A stretch of 13,950 bases of DNA from JAIBJN01 sp963748205 (lineage in GTDB: Bacteria; Actinomycetota; Thermoleophilia; Gaiellales; Gaiellaceae). The stretch's first letter is position 1. Every line of letters starts with the position of its first letter. Shown piece by piece: positions 12,041 to 13,950 of the stretch. The position numbers were made by a program, and so were the translations under genes. The stretch is from assembly GCA_963748205.1 (NCBI GenBank), contig CAVVIB010000005.1:1-13950 (forward strand), given 5' to 3'. The notes beneath the pieces are model-generated. The model did no database searches, was not told where the DNA came from, and saw only the letters and a program-made list of their open reading frames with translations.

Positions 12041-13687
12041 GTGCGTCGTTTGGTCTTTTTGCTGTGCGTCCTGATCGTCGGACTCGTCGTGCCCTCGACG
12101 GCCGGCGCGTCCAAACCGCCCGTGCAGGATCGGGACTGGTGCCGACAGGTGCCGCCGACCGCCACGTGGTCGGTCAAGAACGTCGAGGTTCTCTGTCGCA
12201 TCGACACGGTGCGCCACACGTGGAACGCCGACGGAACGCTTGCGACCGACCCGACGACGCCGTCGGGCTACCGCGAGACGCTGACCCAGGCGATCTCGAT
12301 CAACTTCATCTCGTACGGCAATCCCGAGCGCCAGGACATCATGTTCGTCTCCGGCCGCTTCGGCCTCAAGTCGTTCGATATCACCGACCCGACCAAGCCC
12401 CTCCTGCTCGACTGGCTCGGCGACGGGGTCGACGACCCGTTCGTGGAGGAGGCGAACCCGGGCAACGGGTCGCAGGCCCCGCGCAAGGGCACCTTCGACG
12501 ACATGTGGGAGAACGAGGACATGGACGTCGACCAGCGCCGGAAGCTCGTCTTCCTCTCGCGCGATCCGCGCGCCTTCGGCGGGAGCACCGGTAACCCGGC
12601 CTCCGAGTCGGGCATCTACGTGATCGACGTCAAGAACCCGTCGGAGCTCACGTTCGTGAGCTTCGCCAAGACGCCCACGGGCCACACGACGACCTGCATC
12701 AACGAGTGCAAGTACCTCTGGACGGGCGGCCCCGCGGCCAACACCGACCAGCAGGCGATGGGCTGGGCCGGCCGCCCGATCTTCGTGACCGACATGCGGA
12801 CGCCCAAGCACCCGAAGGTCAACCCGAACCCGATCGACCTGGGCCGCAACGACGGCACGACCGACTACTCGCACGACGTCCAGGTGGACGACATGGGCAT
12901 CGCGTGGGTCTCGGGCCGCGGCGGCACGCGCGGGTTCTGGACCGACGGCAGGCACTTCGACCCGGTCGTGGGCGCGAACCGCGTGGCGACGCCGGACAAC
13001 CCGATCCCGTACGCAGGTGGCGGCTTCGAGGAGACGGTCTTCCCGACCCGCACCTCCTCGCGCTTCATGCACAACGCCTGGCGTCCGCTCGGCGACGACG
13101 CACCCGACCCGAGCTACGGCGACCTCATCTACGCCACCGAGGAGGAGTTCGCCGGCGGCTCGTTCCCGAACGGCTGCGCCAACGACGGCCCGCTGTTCAT
13201 CTCCAAGCTCGAGGGGAGCTACAACGGCGAGGCCTGGCAGTCGACGCCGGCCAACAAGTTCCGCCTCAAGACGGTCGCGACCTGGCACCCGTTCGGGAAG
13301 GAAGGGTCGTCCACCTCGACGGACTGCTCGGCCCACTACTTCCAGATCAAGGACCGCATCCTCTCGATGTCGTTCTACAGCCAGGGCTCGCGGTTCCTCG
13401 ACATCAGCGACCCGACGAGCCCGACCGAGATCGCGTACTTCCGGCCGGGCACGGGGTCGTGGGCGACGTATCCGCACCGGGGCCTGTACTACTCGGCCGA
13501 CCGCAACGGCGTGTACGTCCTGCGCCTCACGGTCGCCGCCGGGCAGCAGAGCAGCCTCGCGGCCTCGCACAGGGCGCTGGCATCGCACGCGCCGGCGATC
13601 GCCGAGGCGGATCCGGAGGAGGAGGCCAGGGCGGCGCTCGAGCGGCCGCACGGCATCCACTGCAGCCTGCCGCTGGCGGAGAACTAG
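12041..13687 (+). CDS. Secreted LVIVD-repeat protein (548 aa)
   Basis: Second exported LVIVD-type propeller in the window, unknown biochemical role. Residues 1-23 form a signal peptide (MRRLVFLLCVLIVGLVVPST, cleavage after about AGA). Repeats include SFDITDPTKPLLLDWL (about 112), IYVIDVKNPSELTFVSF (about 192), FVTDMRTPKHP (about 248) and FLDISDPTSPTEIAYF (about 451). Conserved-looking features are CINECKYLWTGG, SHDVQVDDMGIAWVSGRGG and HNAWRPLG, with several paired cysteines, fitting extracytoplasmic folding. There is no C-terminal anchor; the end is acidic and Ala-rich, then IHCSLPLAEN. GTG 12041 is chosen for GGAGGGGGAG just upstream and a clean signal peptide; the in-frame extension back to 11858 would cross the promoter. 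It shares only the repeat type with the larger LVIVD protein, so the two are distant paralogues at best. Convergent with the polymerase gene. Confidence 0.85.
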   Translation: MRRLVFLLCVLIVGLVVPSTAGASKPPVQDRDWCRQVPPTATWSVKNVEVLCRIDTVRHTWNADGTLATDPTTPSGYRETLTQAISINFISYGNPERQDIMFVSGRFGLKSFDITDPTKPLLLDWLGDGVDDPFVEEANPGNGSQAPRKGTFDDMWENEDMDVDQRRKLVFLSRDPRAFGGSTGNPASESGIYVIDVKNPSELTFVSFAKTPTGHTTTCINECKYLWTGGPAANTDQQAMGWAGRPIFVTDMRTPKHPKVNPNPIDLGRNDGTTDYSHDVQVDDMGIAWVSGRGGTRGFWTDGRHFDPVVGANRVATPDNPIPYAGGGFEETVFPTRTSSRFMHNAWRPLGDDAPDPSYGDLIYATEEEFAGGSFPNGCANDGPLFISKLEGSYNGEAWQSTPANKFRLKTVATWHPFGKEGSSTSTDCSAHYFQIKDRILSMSFYSQGSRFLDISDPTSPTEIAYFRPGTGSWATYPHRGLYYSADRNGVYVLRLTVAAGQQSSLAASHRALASHAPAIAEADPEEEARAALERPHGIHCSLPLAEN

Positions 13688-13697
13688 AAGAAGAGCA

Positions 13698-13950
13698 CTA
13701 GTCGGACTTGCGCGCCCGGCTCGGGGCAACCCGGGGCGGCTCGTCCGGCTGCTTGGGATAGACGGGAGGCCAGGGTGCGTCCATCAGCCCGGCCTCCCGG
13801 TCCCGTTGGTGGAGGGCGAGCAGCGGCTCGAGAGACTGCGGCTGCTCGCTCATCCCCTCCCACGGGTCGCCGTTGGCGGCGAGCCGCTCGGGCACGCTCG
13901 CGATCGTGAGCTCGTCGGGGTGGATCTCGTCGATCTCGTCCCACGTGACC
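13698..13950 (-). CDS. LigD-type NHEJ primase-polymerase, C-terminal part (runs off window)
   Basis: A leftward frame open at the window edge and ending in TAG at 13700-13698; 83 residues are visible. It reads VTWDEIDEIHPDELTIASVP, then LLALHQRDREAGLMDAPWPP and VYPKQPDEPPRVAPSRARKS. This matches the C-terminal end of LigD polymerase (PolDom) proteins: the SWDEL-like strand, the helix before the PYPPxYPK segment, and a basic PRVxPSRAKK tail. Known: PolDom fills gaps and overhangs at double-strand breaks with Ku and the ligase. The protein ends here without a following ligase domain, so it is either a stand-alone PolDom or a fusion with the ligase placed N-terminally. The catalytic Asp residues are outside the window. 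Its stop is 10 bp from the LVIVD gene's stop on the other strand. Confidence 0.75.
   Translation of the reverse strand, partial: VTWDEIDEIHPDELTIASVPERLAANGDPWEGMSEQPQSLEPLLALHQRDREAGLMDAPWPPVYPKQPDEPPRVAPSRARKSD

Noticed and set aside
11948..13729. A 593-codon minus-strand frame under the second LVIVD gene
   Set aside because: Antisense shadow; Arg/Val/Asp-biased with no family features.
1..13950. CRISPR arrays, insertion sequences, prophage genes, attachment sites
   Set aside because: No regularly spaced repeats, transposase or integrase motifs, or tRNA-end duplications were seen.

Overview
The window is about 14 kb of high-GC DNA with no mobile elements. It looks like chromosome of an actinobacterium, most likely of the class Thermoleophilia (order Gaiellales suspected). 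Reasons: a NucS/EndoMS mismatch endonuclease, TAnnnT-type -10 boxes with leaderless or near-leaderless starts, two secreted LVIVD-repeat propeller proteins, a helix-turn-helix/TPR regulator of a type I associate with that group, and a LigD-type polymerase. The assignment rests on gene content and base composition, not on a marker phylogeny.

Left part (1-6182): the N-terminus of a leftward, probably lipid-anchored intradiol dioxygenase; an AI-2E family transporter; a 916-residue secreted LVIVD protein with its own promoter and an 8-bp direct repeat in the leader; a strong hairpin shared with a leftward Na+/H+ antiporter whose frame is broken twice, each time at a perfect 4-bp tandem duplication; and a small cupin.

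Middle (6179-9202): an FAD-linked oxidase convergent with the cupin; nucS, apparently leaderless; divergent tRNA-Arg(UCU) and tRNA-His(GUG); cspA followed by infA. infA has no ATG, GTG or TTG at the expected place. A good Shine-Dalgarno instead faces an ATC codon that begins a family-length IF-1.

Right part (9221-13950): leftward sodA with a small basic protein behind it; a promoter region with two back-to-back promoters around a GTCAAG direct repeat and an 18-bp stem-loop on the sodA side; a rightward HTH-TPR regulator (one frameshift in this sequence) followed after 24 bp by a 29-codon ORF for a signal-peptide-like peptide; a second LVIVD protein; and the C-terminal end of a leftward LigD-like polymerase.

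The best candidate for an undescribed system is the HTH-TPR regulator with its tiny downstream export-like peptide. The layout resembles RRNPP quorum-sensing pairs (Rap-Phr, PlcR-PapR, NprR-NprX) known from Firmicutes. Second is the AUC-initiated infA, a possible parallel to the AUU-initiated infC gene.
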